NCBI GenBank assembly: GCA_021292165.1
Contig: CM037879.1
Location: 261,771,921-261,835,920 of the forward strand
Reading direction: 5' to 3'
Length of the DNA stretch: 64,000 bases
DNA from: Shinisaurus crocodilurus
Taxonomy: Eukaryota; Chordata; Lepidosauria; Squamata; Shinisauridae
A model generated the notes under the pieces. It was not told the DNA's origin. It made no database searches and saw only the letters and a program-made list of their open reading frames with translations. Made by a program: the position numbers and the translations under genes. This document shows, one piece after another, positions 28,796 through 39,300 of this stretch (its first letter is position 1; every line of letters begins with the position of its first letter).

Positions 28796-30937
28796 GCTAT
28801 CATTATAACCCTACCGCAGGGGGTGGGCCTGTGGCTGAGAGAGTGAGTTATTATGCTAGCCCTACAAAGTAGCCCAATATTGTTAAACCCATTTTGTTGG
28901 GGGGTAGGGGGAGTTAGAATAGCATATGACAACCCTGTAGTGTAGTCCAGTGTTGTTATCTACTTTCCTAGTATATGGGTAATTTTAAAGTAAATGTTAT
29001 GTGCGTGTGTGTGGTGGGGGTGAAGTTGATTGTAGCACAGTGCAATTAATTAGGGTGTGAAGGGAGCCAGAGAAATAACTGAGGGTTGCTTCCATGGGTG
29101 GCAAGATGTCATCTGGACACCAAGACTACCCACCGAGAAACAACAGAAAGGTAGAGCTAGTGTACAAGTTTCTAAGAGACTAGATCTACCCAGTTTTCAC
29201 AGATCTGGTGCCCAGGCCTCACTGCTGCTACATTGCCAGATCCACCAGAAATGGTTGAACTGTTCTCTGATGTTAGTTATGTATGTTGGACACACATGTA
29301 CACCCTGAAAACATTCTTGTGGACACCCATGGTATGGCTTCTCCATCCCACTCCCCAAGGAAGTCTGGTAGTTAAGTTTCCACTTGTTAGGCCACTGAGA
29401 TTCCCCGGCCACCACTTACAGGAATATGGTTTCCAGGAATCTGTGAGTGGAGCCATAGCAGTGAAACCAGTTCAAGTGCAGCACACTGAAATACAAATTC
29501 AATCAGCTGAAGGTGTGTTAGGGCAGATTAGTCCACCGACTCCAGCCTTTCAGCAAGGGGGTAGATTAAATGACCTTTTGGTTTCTTCCAATGCAATTAT
29601 TCTATTTAAAAAGTTTGATTGACTGAGATTGCGCCTACCTTTGCAAACTGCCACACCCCAGACTTACACAAAGTTGGCATGATACTTTGCAAAGTACCAC
29701 ACCAAATCTGCAAGTACCACACCCCCAGACTTACACTGAGGTGCTCATGATGACTTGAATTAATGGCCATATTTTCTTAGTTAAATAGGTCAGAGCTGCT
29801 CAGTGCACTCCAGTAATTTCCACAAAGCTTGTGGAATTGGAGCATTTTGAGAATCAGGCTGCCCGTTGGTTCTTTTCTGAAATTGCAACAACAACAACAA
29901 CAACAAAAGAGGCCATAGTGATTCTTCAATTAGGTCATCCGTTGCAAAGGTCGTGAAATGGCTTGACCTTTCACCATAGAAGTATCTACAGCTGCATAGA
30001 CATGCACATGAAATAGAAAGCTTTTGTTCAGATCCAGCAGAGCAGAAGCAAACTATTGTTTAAAGGTCATCTCAGTTTGCTTTGGTAGTTGCAGTGTTGC
30101 AAATTGCAAAAAAACCCCACAACAACCCAATTTTTTAGATGTTATTGCAGATACTGCCTTCATAGACAGGCAGTGTTTACTTCTGGGGAAAAGTTCTTTC
30201 CTTGTGGTCTTGGGCAGGTGGGTGGGATGGGGGACAACTGTAATCAGTCATAAAACAACATTTTCAAAGTTGGCTTGCTAGAGGAAGGTCAGCCATTGGC
30301 ATCTTTGTATCCCAAGCAAAAATCACATTTATATGCATGTGTGCCCTTCCTCCTAAAACCCAGTGCTCCAAAACTTCACTTCTAGGCCTTCCTCACCCTA
30401 CAGACCAGCTTCTCTACATTTCTTATTCTCTCAGCCATACCAGCTGCCCCCCCATCCCCCCCGCTGAGGTTCTTGACCTCTTCCCTCTCTTCAATGCCTC
30501 TCAGTGAACTCTGAGCAGGAGTTCCTGTTCAATCATTCTTGTCTGGCCCCCTGGATCTTACTTGACTGCTATTACCCCTCTGTTGCTGCTGCTGGGTTTC
30601 TCATTCTGTGCCCTTCCTTGCTGCCCCCATCAGGCCTTCCGTCATTTCTTGTCCCATGCCGTGCCTGAAATACGCGAACCAATGAAATACATGAACCAAT
30701 CCTCCCCTCTTGAAGCAAAAGGACCACACACCATTTTCCTTTCCTTTTTTTTTTTTTTTGTGATTTCGAACAAGGAATGTTATTCTGAAGTAAAGTTAAA
30801 AACACAAAAAGGAAGAATTGCAGATAGCAGTACAACAAGATAACTAATTAAGGGGGAAAGGAAACTCACCGCTTACAGTCCTTGCGAGCAAGCTTATTGG
30901 GACAATTCGAGTGAAATCGTCTAAGGAGCAGTGCACC
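28796..30937. other. Intergenic, largely unrecognised
   Basis: Apart from the CR1 relic at 29440, an AAC microsatellite at 29886-29905, a pyrimidine-rich stretch at 30330-30560 and a T homopolymer near 30745, I see nothing I can name. Open frames here are short and isolated. Confidence 0.6.
29440..29615 (+). repeat. Decayed CR1-type 3' end
   Basis: The segment gggtagattaaatgacc, then tttggtttcttccaatgc and attattctat, resembles the CR1 end ggttggactagatgacc / ccttccaactctatgattctat. Low similarity. Confidence 0.4.
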
Positions 30938-32215
30938 AACTACTGAGAGTTTGTTGGTAAATTTTTTATTTGAATTAAAAAAACAACAACAACCAAATCA
31001 AAAACCAAACAAACATACACTACAAAGACAAAACAACAACATTAAACTAAAAAGGACTTCCAATTTTTCCACAACCAAGTATAAGTAACATAAGATATTC
31101 TAATAATTATAAAGAAATTGCTTTCTTTTTTCTCTTAAGCAAAAAAAAAATTCCCCCCTCTCTTATTCATCAAATTCACAAAGCCTTGAAACCTTACAGC
31201 ACTTTACTCCTAAACATAGATAATAATCCTTCTAGTTGAACAATATTTAATATTTCTACTTATATTTAATGAAAATCTCTATCTTCTTTCCCTCTATTTA
31301 TAAAAACAAACAATCTAGCTTTTATTATTTATTTTTTTTAAAATAGTTTTACATTTCCACATTACTTCACATCCCAAATTTTAGCCCACATTTAGTTAGT
31401 TCCTTTCCATTACTCATTCTCAATGCTAAGTTTCATCCAGGCTCAATACATTTTTACCAATAACCAATTACTATTCAGATTCTGATTCAATATTAAACCT
31501 TATCCTTTTTTTAGTCAGCAACTATTCTTTTAACTAATCCCATCCTTCCCAAGTATGCCCCCTTCAGGATCAAAGCCACCACATTAATGAAAATTACAAA
31601 AAAAAAAACAAAACCCACCTACAACTGGAGAAGTTCTCTTTTCTCTCAAAGGGGTTCCTCTCACCAACCCCTTTAGGTTCAGATCCATGAATGTTCTCTT
31701 TGGATCACTATCAGCGATCCCTTTAGGTTTCTCCCATTTGGATTCCTCCCACCAATCCATTTGGGGAGCTAAACCCTCTTACTTCTTTCATAAGAACCTC
31801 TCCCTTCCACCAATAGTCACCCATTATCATAACATGGGTCAAACCGTTTATTCCATCCAATAATCAGCAAACCATTTCCCCTGATCAAACACAGTATTCA
31901 CAATCTTTTTCAGGCTCATGTTCCACAAAACACATTTTTTTCCTTGTAAGCCCCCGTAAGTGGCTTCCTCCAAGAAGCCCAGCAATCGTCGTCCTTCCAG
32001 TTCTCCGTGGCTGGCTTCCCCCTTACATTTCTGAAAACATCTTCACCTTCTGATTCAATGGCAAGGTCTTTCTTCAGTGATTGTGTGTACAGTAATACCT
32101 TGGATTGCAAGTAACTTGGTTTGAGAGCGTTTTGCAAGACAAGCAAATTTTTAAATATTTATTTATTTTTGACTTGATATACAAGCGACGTCTTGCAATA
32201 CAAGTACTGTAGTAT

Positions 32216-32731
32216 TGGAGATGGTATCTGACTCCAGTAAGATTAAACAAAATAGACAGTAACTGTGCTCCATTGTGTTGGAGAGGATGTCAGGAACTTG
32301 GTACTTATGCTCATATGTGGTGGAGTTGTAAAAGCGTATTGGATTTTTGGAATAAAATTTTTGTAGAAATTTCAGAAATTATTGGTATTAATGTGGAGGT
32401 CTGTCCAAAATTAGCATTGTTATCAATAACGGAGAAACTTCTGTGCTCACAAGAGAAAAAAGAACTAATTGTAAGTTTATTAGCGGCAGGGAGATTACTG
32501 ATAGCAAGGAATTGGAAAGTTCAATACCAGTACTTAATAATAGATTGGTATAAAGAGGTTTGGGATATTGCTTTAAATGATAAACTAACATGTAGTATTA
32601 AATGTAAAAGGGGACAATTAAAGAAAAATAATTTTAAGGAAATATGGGGGTCATTTTTAGATTATGTTCTAGTAAAGGGGAAAGGGAGTAAGCCATGTCA
32701 TGATATGATGTATTTTTGGAATATAGATTAA
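32216..32731 (+). pseudogene. L1 ORF2 C-terminal fragment
   Basis: An open frame of about 170 codons covers the Cys-containing C-terminal region of L1 ORF2 (CWRGCQE followed by HMWWSC). Endonuclease and reverse transcriptase domains are absent through 5' truncation, so it cannot act alone. Confidence 0.85.
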
Positions 32732-32818
32732 TAATGGATTATGTGGATAGAATTGATTTTGGCCCCGGGGTGACGGGTGCACTTGGAGTTTATGATTTGT
32801 AGGTTTATGTATGTGTGT

Positions 32819-32822
<4 letters not shown>

Positions 32823-32860
<38 letters not shown>
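32823..32860. repeat. (TA)n microsatellite in the L1 3' end
   Basis: About 18 TA units stand directly before the A-rich tail of the L1 fragment. Confidence 0.95.
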
Positions 32861-32862
<2 letters not shown>

Positions 32863-33660
32863 TTTTTAAAAAAACAAGTACTGTAGTACGGCTTAAATTA
32901 AAAATCTCTGTACACATTTTTTTGGGGGGAGTTTCGTTTTGATATAAGAGTGTTTTGGATTACAAGCACGTTTCCGGAACGAATTATGCTCTCAATCCAA
33001 GGCATGACTGTAGTTTTCTTCCTGCTTCTGCGAAATCAAGCCTCTTTTTAAAGTTTCAGTTGCTATCTCTTGCAGCATATCTATCTTCCCCTTGTCCTCC
33101 CTGTTCTGTTCAAACCTCACAGACGATCGGTCACCCTCTGTATTATCCTGGAATTTTTGAGTTATTTGTACATTCCGCACTTCTGATTTCACCAAGCTCC
33201 CCAGCCATTTTTTTTAATGCTTCCAATAAAACCATCAGCCCTTCAGCTAACTTCAGCCACAAATCATGGGTAGCCATCTTGTCTGTGACGCAGTAGAAAT
33301 TTAACAGACAGCTGCTCCTGCTTTACTCTTTTCCAAAATCAAAAGTAAGAAGAGTTACGATACCTCATTCTTTCTCGTTTCAAAGCACATTTGTTGATCC
33401 ATTATGAAGTTTTTAAATCATATTTTCTTTTTAATATTCCAGAGAAAAGGGTATTTAGTCCTGATTGTGGATAAAATTTCTCTTTGTTACTAATTAGCCA
33501 TAAATTTTTAAGAAATGAAGTTGTCGATCTTCAGGTTCTTAAAAAAAGAACTCCAAACACGACGGTGAGCGAAGATGGATACTCCCACTCTCTACCCCCC
33601 TGAGAGAAACTGCAACAGCCCAAGCCATTGCAAATAACTTACAGAGAGCATTTAGAGATA

Positions 33661-33904
33661 CAGTCATGCCTTGGATTGAGAGCATAATTCGTTCCAGAAA
33701 CATGCTTGTAATCCAAAACACTCTTATATCAAAATGAAATCCCCCCCAAAAAAATTGTACAAAGATTTTTAATTTAAGCCATACTACAGTAATGTATTGC
33801 AAGACGTTGCTTGTATATCAAGTAAAAAATAAATAAATAAATATTTAAAAAATTGCTTGTCTTGCAAAACACTCTCAAACCAAGTTACTTGCAGTCCAAG
33901 GTAT
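33661..33904. mobile_element. Pogo/mariner-type MITE, right end trimmed
   Basis: It starts cagtcatgccttggattgag after a TA and ends caaggtatt without the final actg-TA. Compared with half-LINE copy 1, some host sequence next to the right end is also missing, which suggests a deletion after insertion. Confidence 0.8.
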
Positions 33905-34284
33905 TCCGAGAAGATTAACCAGCCAGATTACCTCGTGACTGGATTTCATGCCGCGCTGGTCTCCCACGACCCGTGGAAGCATCAAGCCGACATTTTTAAC
34001 TCCACTGGAAGACTAACTACTGAGAGTTTGGATGTGCAAGTTATGTAGCTGAATCACAGAAAAATATATGCATATGTATTTGTTTGGAATGTGATCAGAA
34101 GCTTGAAGGGCTTCCACATAGGAAATAGATGGAAACAATGGCGCCACAACTTCTTTTTCAAAAAATGGGATACCTTACTTATCGCTGAGTAAGTTTGTAC
34201 ACAATCAAAGAATTCCAGAAAGGTAGCCAAGACAGTCTGCTACAGCAAACACAAAAAGGATCCTTTGGCACCATAAAGACTAAC

Positions 34285-34800
34285 ACATTTTAGGTGCAAT
34301 CCTATGCATGTTTAGATAGAAAAGAAGTCCTACAATTCCCAGCATGCCCATTGAAATGAATGCAATTTCAATGAAGGATACACAAATGAGGCTTTTCAGG
34401 CACGAAAACAAATGCAATCCCAGAATTGGAAATAAACATCACTTGCACATATTGGCTTGAAGTTGAAGGTAAGTCAACTTAAGGAAGTTTGCAGAAGGAC
34501 CGTTCCCCCTCCACTTCACCCTGCAGCCATCAGCAACCCCTGAAAAGCCTCTCTGGAGGGTCAGCGGCCACTCTGGAACAATAGATGAGGGGCTGCTTGG
34601 GGGACGGTAGGACATCGTATGTGTGCTTACCCAGAAGACAGACCCATTGTGTTCAGTGAGGTTTACTCTCTAGTTAACGTGTTTAGGATTACAGCCTAAT
34701 AGCGTAATCCTATGCATGTTTACTCAAATGTAAGTTCAACTATATTCAGTGGACTTACTCCCAGGAAAATGTTTAGGAGGGACTGCAACCTAAATTAACT
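34285..34800. repeat. Cluster of short MITE remnants
   Basis: ggtgcaatcctatgcatgtt at about 34293 is a half-copy of the Harbinger-type MITE seen intact at 41861. At 34605-34700 and 34705-34795 lie two remnants of the tcctatgcatgtttactca family, each with a partial complementary arm. Confidence 0.55.
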
Positions 34801-35469
34801 TACTTTAAGATTGAAGCCTGAATCATTATATGTGGAAGCTGTCAGTGACTCACTTCAGACAATTTCCATTCTCTTGTAGGTTTGAGTTACTGACATCCCT
34901 TCTTTAGTTAATGCATAATTTCTGGTTGCTTAGATGCAGCCCTGAAGTCATTTGTTTTCAATAAGTCCACATACTCAACCATGCAATTTTAATGATTTGG
35001 GGGAATTGGCAATAATAAACTGGATCTTCAGCTATTATGTCTGTATTCCACTGCCTTGGATCCTTGACACGGGGTTGGCCACTGGCTTGCAGGACACTGA
35101 AGGGATCAATTCTGCCTCCCATACTGTTTAACATCTAGATGAAACTGATGGGTGAGGTTATATGGAGAATAAGCTTTTGATACCGTTGTCTGAAGTCAGT
35201 GATGAACTGGATATAGGCAAAGAGAAGCTTAATCCAAGCAAGTGTCATCCAAATGCAGTCTAACACATCTGGGGAACACCAAGTTGGTGTACAGTCTGCT
35301 TTGGTAGGGGGCACACTCTGCATTAAGAATCAGGTTCCTAGCTTGGAGGTGCTGCTCTTGGATTTGGTGCTGGTTGCCTGGCACACCTCTTACTAGCTTT
35401 TGCTGCTGGGCCACCCACACCCTTTCCCCAGAGAAGGCCATTGTCAATTTGTCACTCATGTCTTAGTAA

Positions 35470-35660
35470 CTTTTAGATTAACATACTACAATGTACTCTA
35501 TGTGGGCTGACTTTGGAAAGTTTTTTGAAACTACAGCTAATTCAAAATGCAGCTGCCAGAACATTAACTCATTGTATGTGGAGCATATGTTACTCTGATA
35601 CTGTTCCTTCATTGGTTACTAGTTTGTTTCCAGGCCCAATTCAAGATGCTGGTTATATTT
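35470..35660 (+). repeat. L2-like LINE fragment
   Basis: It contains tgtactctatgtgggctgac, attcaaaatgcagctgccag and ccaattcaagatgctggtt in the order found in the longer copy at 17210. Confidence 0.6.
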
Positions 35661-37351
35661 ATGTATTTTATTTTGTTTTAATAAAGGTACATCCACCGCC
35701 TTCAGTGACTGAGATTCCCAGAGTACAAACAATACAAAATAGACTATATCAACAGCATCAAAAATCAGTATAACACAATAATAAAGCACAATATCAGAAT
35801 TCTGTTCTTTTCCCTGGAAAAAAAGAACCCTAATAAATATTTTGATATAAACATTTCTGCAATATTTTTAAAAAATGAGTTGACATGTACCGTATATTCA
35901 CAACTACGGTAGGTTAAAAGGCTGCTCTTGGATACATTCAAAATTACATTGCAAAAAAGTGTATTTTAAGAGCTTCTGTGGTTACTATTTATACCCTAAT
36001 AATAACAACCAGAGAGATAGATGTACCTCAGGAATAACTACCTGCATTTTGAAACATCATAGGATGTGTGGGATCCCCTCTCCAGCCTTCCCTAAATGAC
36101 TCCCCAATTTGTATGCATTGGTTCTCACCCCATTATAAGCGAAAATAAACATTAAAGTACAACAGAGCAGGGCAGAAATCTATTGAAAACAAATATGGCC
36201 AAACCATTCATCTAATGGGTAAATCTTCAAAGGGCTGTAACAGCTGCAAATATTCCCACAGACTCATGTTCAAAGAGATTCCTATATGATACTGTCTGAG
36301 AGAAGACAAAAATTATGTTCTGGAGTGCAGAGAATGCATCAGCCAGAGTAGAAGCTATTGTGAAATGATTTACTTTGTGCCCCCAGTGAATTCTTCTTGC
36401 AGAACCCAAGGTATTGCTAAAAAAAACAGTATGAATAAAACCAAAAGACATTTGACTTCATCCTGCTAAGACACGGGTGGATGGAGCACGGACAAGGGTT
36501 ATGTTTCAAGAGTGCAAGATTGATCCATGGGAATGATGAAAAGAACTAATTGTGTTTGGCTTGGTAAAATGACAGATCCGAGCAGGATATGATGACTCTC
36601 TTGAGATATCTGAAGGATATAAAAAATAGTTTGCAGGACTTGTGAAGATGGAAATGGATAAAACGCAGGTGTCCCTTAGCCATCACTGTAGAAGAGCTCT
36701 TACTGTTACAGCTTAATTTGAACTGAAGGTCATCATCAGAGCCCTCTTGCAGCTACAGGGCAACACCCCAACATCAACATGAAGAGGTCTAATTCCACGG
36801 GAGTTTCCCAGAATTTAATGTAAAAAGCAGTTAGTCTCAAGGCCTTTAAACTACTGCAAAACTCTCTGCTATGTTCTAAAAGTGAAGATGGGGAAAACGC
36901 ACTCTGGACTGTTTTTTGAGATTTGGTTTGGTTTTGAGATTTGGCTCCCAAGTTACAAGGTGGCTACAGAAAAGTGGAGTGAGATGGTTAGAGTGTCAGA
37001 TTAGGGCAAGGGAGACAGATGGCAGCCCCTCTCTTTCCATGTACAAAAGCTGACTGGACTGGGACTGAATCATTCTTCAACACTGGAAATGGGATAGCAT
37101 CCTCCTGAAGGCAGCAGACTATCATAGGGGTGGAGAGCACTACTGCTTGGCCCACAGCTCTCTCCTCCAACAGCTTGCTGCTGCCTCCTAGCACCTGCTG
37201 CCTGAGGTGACTGCCTCATTCTGCCTAATGGTAGGGCCAGCCCTGTTGGGGAGAGAAGAGAACCATGGGAGGAAGGGTGGAATATAAGTGTAGTAAATAA
37301 ATAACACTAGCCCCAGATCATTCAAGCAACTGAGCCAGGCCACATGGTTTA
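35661..37351. other. Intergenic, nothing recognised
   Basis: AT-rich sequence with only short, isolated open frames. A weak repeat tail (tacatccaccgccttcag and following A-rich sequence) lies at about 35690-35790. Confidence 0.55.
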
Positions 37352-37353
37352 GG

Positions 37354-37488
37354 TAGGGATGGGGAACCTGTGGCCTTCTAGATGTTGTTGAACAACTCCC
37401 ATCATTCCTGGCCACAGGCCATGGTGGCTGGGGCTGATGGGTGTTGGAGTCCAACAATATCTGGAGGGATGGAGGCTCCCCATCCCTG
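37354..37488. mobile_element. hAT-type palindromic MITE
   Basis: The left end tagggatggggaacctgtgg pairs with the right end ggctccccatccctg. The central arms (aactcccatcattcctggcc / ggctgggg) resemble the other palindromic hAT families in this window. The 8-bp duplication is not clear. Confidence 0.65.
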
Positions 37489-37610
37489 TTATAAGGAGAG
37501 GCAAAATCATGTTCTCATTGTATCCCCACCTTCCTCCAAAGAGCAAAAAGCAGTGTACAAGTTATCCCATTCTACCTTCAAAACAGGCCAACAAAGAAGG
37601 TAAGGCTTAG

Positions 37611-37745
37611 CAGTGTTCTCCAACCTTGGGTCCCCAGATGTTTTTGGCCTACAACTCCCAGCATGCCCCAGCCAGCATAGCAGGCTGGGGCATACTGGGA
37701 GTTGTAGGCCAAAAACATCTGGGGACCCAAGGTTGGAGAGCACTG
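37611..37745. mobile_element. Palindromic hAT MITE, family shared with 49395 and 59804
   Basis: 135 bp that folds nearly completely on itself: cagtgttctccaaccttggg at the left, and the complement of cccaaggttggagagcactg at the right. The flanks share gcttag, so the 8-bp target duplication is imperfect here. Confidence 0.85.
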
Positions 37746-37835
37746 GCTTAGAGAGAATGGCTAGCCCAAGGTCACCCAGTGAACTTTATGGATTGCGAAG
37801 CCTGGTCTTCCCAGTCCAAGTGCAACACTCTATCC

Positions 37836-39272
37836 CAGGGGTCCTCAAACTTTTTAAGCGGGGGGCCAGTTCATTGTCCCTCAGACTGTTGGGGGGCCGG
37901 ACTATAGTTTGAAAAAAATATGAATGAATGGCTCAAGTAAAAAAAAAAGGACCCGGGTCCTTTTTTTTTACTTGATTAAATGGAAAGTTATTATAAATTA
38001 ATTATAAATTAATTATAAATTAATTTGCTGTCTAAAATTGAAATACATTAAATTTTAAAAAGGCATAGAAAGGCTTGATTTGCATACTGAACATATTTAT
38101 TTGTAGTGCAAAAAAACCAGGAAAAAACAATACAATATTTTTAAAATGAAGAACAATTTTAATCAACATAAGCTTATTAGTATTTTAATGGGAAGTATGG
38201 GGCTGCTTTTGGCTAATGAGATGGTCAATGTCTGGTTCCATATTTGTCACTGCTCCAGTCCCGACCCAGCCACGAAGCTCCCTGGGTGACCCCGGCCCAG
38301 TCACTGACTCTCAGCCCACCCCACCCCGCAGGGCTGTTGTGCAGCTCCTTGGGGGAAGAGCTGAATCTGGGCATAACCAATAAAGCAGCATTTGTATCCC
38401 ACCTTTCCATTTGAAAAGCTGAAGGCGTCTTACAACAAAAAGTCAAAATGGCCTTGTAAAGACCCCCCCCCCAAGCTATTAGCCTGCAAATATTTATTTT
38501 TTTTTACTGCCCCGCAGAGGAACGACGGCACGCCCCGTCCTTTCCCTGTGGAATGCCTGGACTCCAGAGGCGGCGACGGAATGGCCAGCAGCCCCACTCT
38601 TCCCTAGGCCCTTCCTAAGGCTCCAGGCAGGGCGGGCAAGCACGGTGGGGCAACTCCCAGGCCGCAGCGGGGGCCCACCGCCAAGAGCGCCCAAGCGGGT
38701 GCAAGGGCGGCAGGTAGGGCGCCTCCCGGGGGAGGCCGCCTTGCACCGGAGGGCCCACAGGACCCCCCGCCCGCCCGCCTGCCGCCCACCCACCCGATCG
38801 CCTCCTTTCGCCCCTGCCTGCCCCAGCCCGCCTGCCTGCCCTATGGAGGCCCGCGGGGGACGCACCGGCGTGGTGCTTGGCGAGGCACGCGATCTCCTGC
38901 AGATCGAACTTGAAGCGGCGCGCGGAGGCAGCTCAGCTGCGCGCCCCCTGCAGCACCAGCGCCATGGCCAGTCCGACGCGCGTGCACTGCCCGGCCCGGC
39001 CCCAACAGCCACCGCATCCCGCCGCTGCTCCGCCGCCCGAGAGAGCGCGAGACAGAGCGGGCGGCCGCAGCGCGCCCAGGGAGCCCGCCCTGCCTTCACC
39101 GAGCCGGCCAATAGCTGGCTCAATATAGAGTTGCTGGAGGAGGCGCGCTCTCCCGGAGCCCTGCAGGGCGGCCGGCAGCGTCACGGCCAGCATCTCCTCC
39201 GATGGAGGAGGGCCGGATGAAAGGGCCCGCCGGGCCGGGTGTGTCCCGCGGGCCGTAGTTTGAAGACCCCTG
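37836..39272. mobile_element. 1.4-kb hAT element with GC-rich interior and perfect 8-bp target-site duplication
   Basis: Termini are caggggtcctcaaacttttt and, reverse-complemented, caggggtcttcaaactacgg. The duplication ctctatcc occurs at 37828-37835 and 39273-39280. No transposase frame is visible, so it is non-autonomous. The left third is AT-rich with a short perfect palindrome (about 37934-37974). It then passes through a SINE-like piece (about 38240-38440) into a very CpG-rich block (about 38510-39235) that is unlike a transposon interior. Confidence 0.85.
38510..39235 (-). other. CpG-island-like block inside the hAT element, possible captured promoter/first exon
   Basis: This part is extremely rich in CpG and G+C compared with everything around it. 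Read on the minus strand, a CCAAT-like tattggccggct (about 39108-39119) is followed by GC-rich leader sequence and an ATG at 38965 in a good context. That frame begins MALVLQGARS and then meets TGA. The same frame beyond the stop reads FKFDLQEIACLAKHHAG up to a possible splice donor (GGTGCG, about 38868). I do not recognise the gene. Long open frames on both strands here mostly reflect the lack of AT-rich stops. Confidence 0.35.
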
Positions 39273-39300
39273 CTCTATCCACTGGCACTCTTTTGTTTTG

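Larger units (their letters stand above)
32215..32873 (+). mobile_element. 5'-truncated L1 with 15-bp target-site duplication
   Basis: acaagtactgtagta occurs at 32200-32214 and 32874-32888. The fragment encodes the C-terminal end of L1 ORF2: RWYLTPVRLNKI, then CWRGCQELGTYAHMWWSC and IIDWYKEVWDIAL. The frame stays open to TAA after YFWNID (about 32731). It ends in a (TA)n run and an A-rich tail. Retention of about 170 codons without a stop suggests a fairly recent insertion. Confidence 0.9.
32090..33010. mobile_element. Pogo/mariner-type MITE (TA target) split by an L1
   Basis: The left end is cagtaataccttggattgca and the right end, reverse-complemented, is cagtcatgccttggattgag. TA flanks both sides (32088-32089 and 33011-33012). 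About 250 bp remain once the L1 and one copy of its target duplication are removed, equal to the copies at 43988 and 63135. Confidence 0.85.
30954..34014 (-). mobile_element. Half-LINE copy 2, with 16-bp target-site duplication and nested insertions
   Basis: aactactgagagtttg flanks it exactly at 30938-30953 and 34015-34030. Outside the inserts it matches 10660-12408 throughout, in the same antisense orientation. Inserts are a pogo/mariner MITE at 32090-33010 (itself carrying an L1 fragment) and a second MITE at 33661-33904. Without these it is about 1.9 kb. The long target duplication and AT-rich 3' end indicate LINE-mediated retroposition; no reverse transcriptase is encoded between the ORF1-like frame and the 3' end. 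Confidence 0.8.
37500..39300 (-). repeat. tRNA-derived SINE (antisense) broken by two hAT insertions
   Basis: The SINE parts are 37500-37610, 37746-37835 and 39273-39300. They carry cccaaggtcacccagtgaac and the end caacactctatccactggca across the second insertion. Order and orientation match the intact copy at 51400-51612. Confidence 0.7.

Noticed and set aside
32273..32731. A 152-codon frame as a host gene
   Set aside because: It is the C-terminal end of L1 ORF2 within a 5'-truncated insertion with target duplication.
38494..39123. A 209-codon open frame on the minus strand in the GC-rich block
   Set aside because: It is low-complexity (Ala, Arg, Gly, Pro) and open mainly because GC-rich DNA lacks stops; the opposite strand is open over the same stretch.
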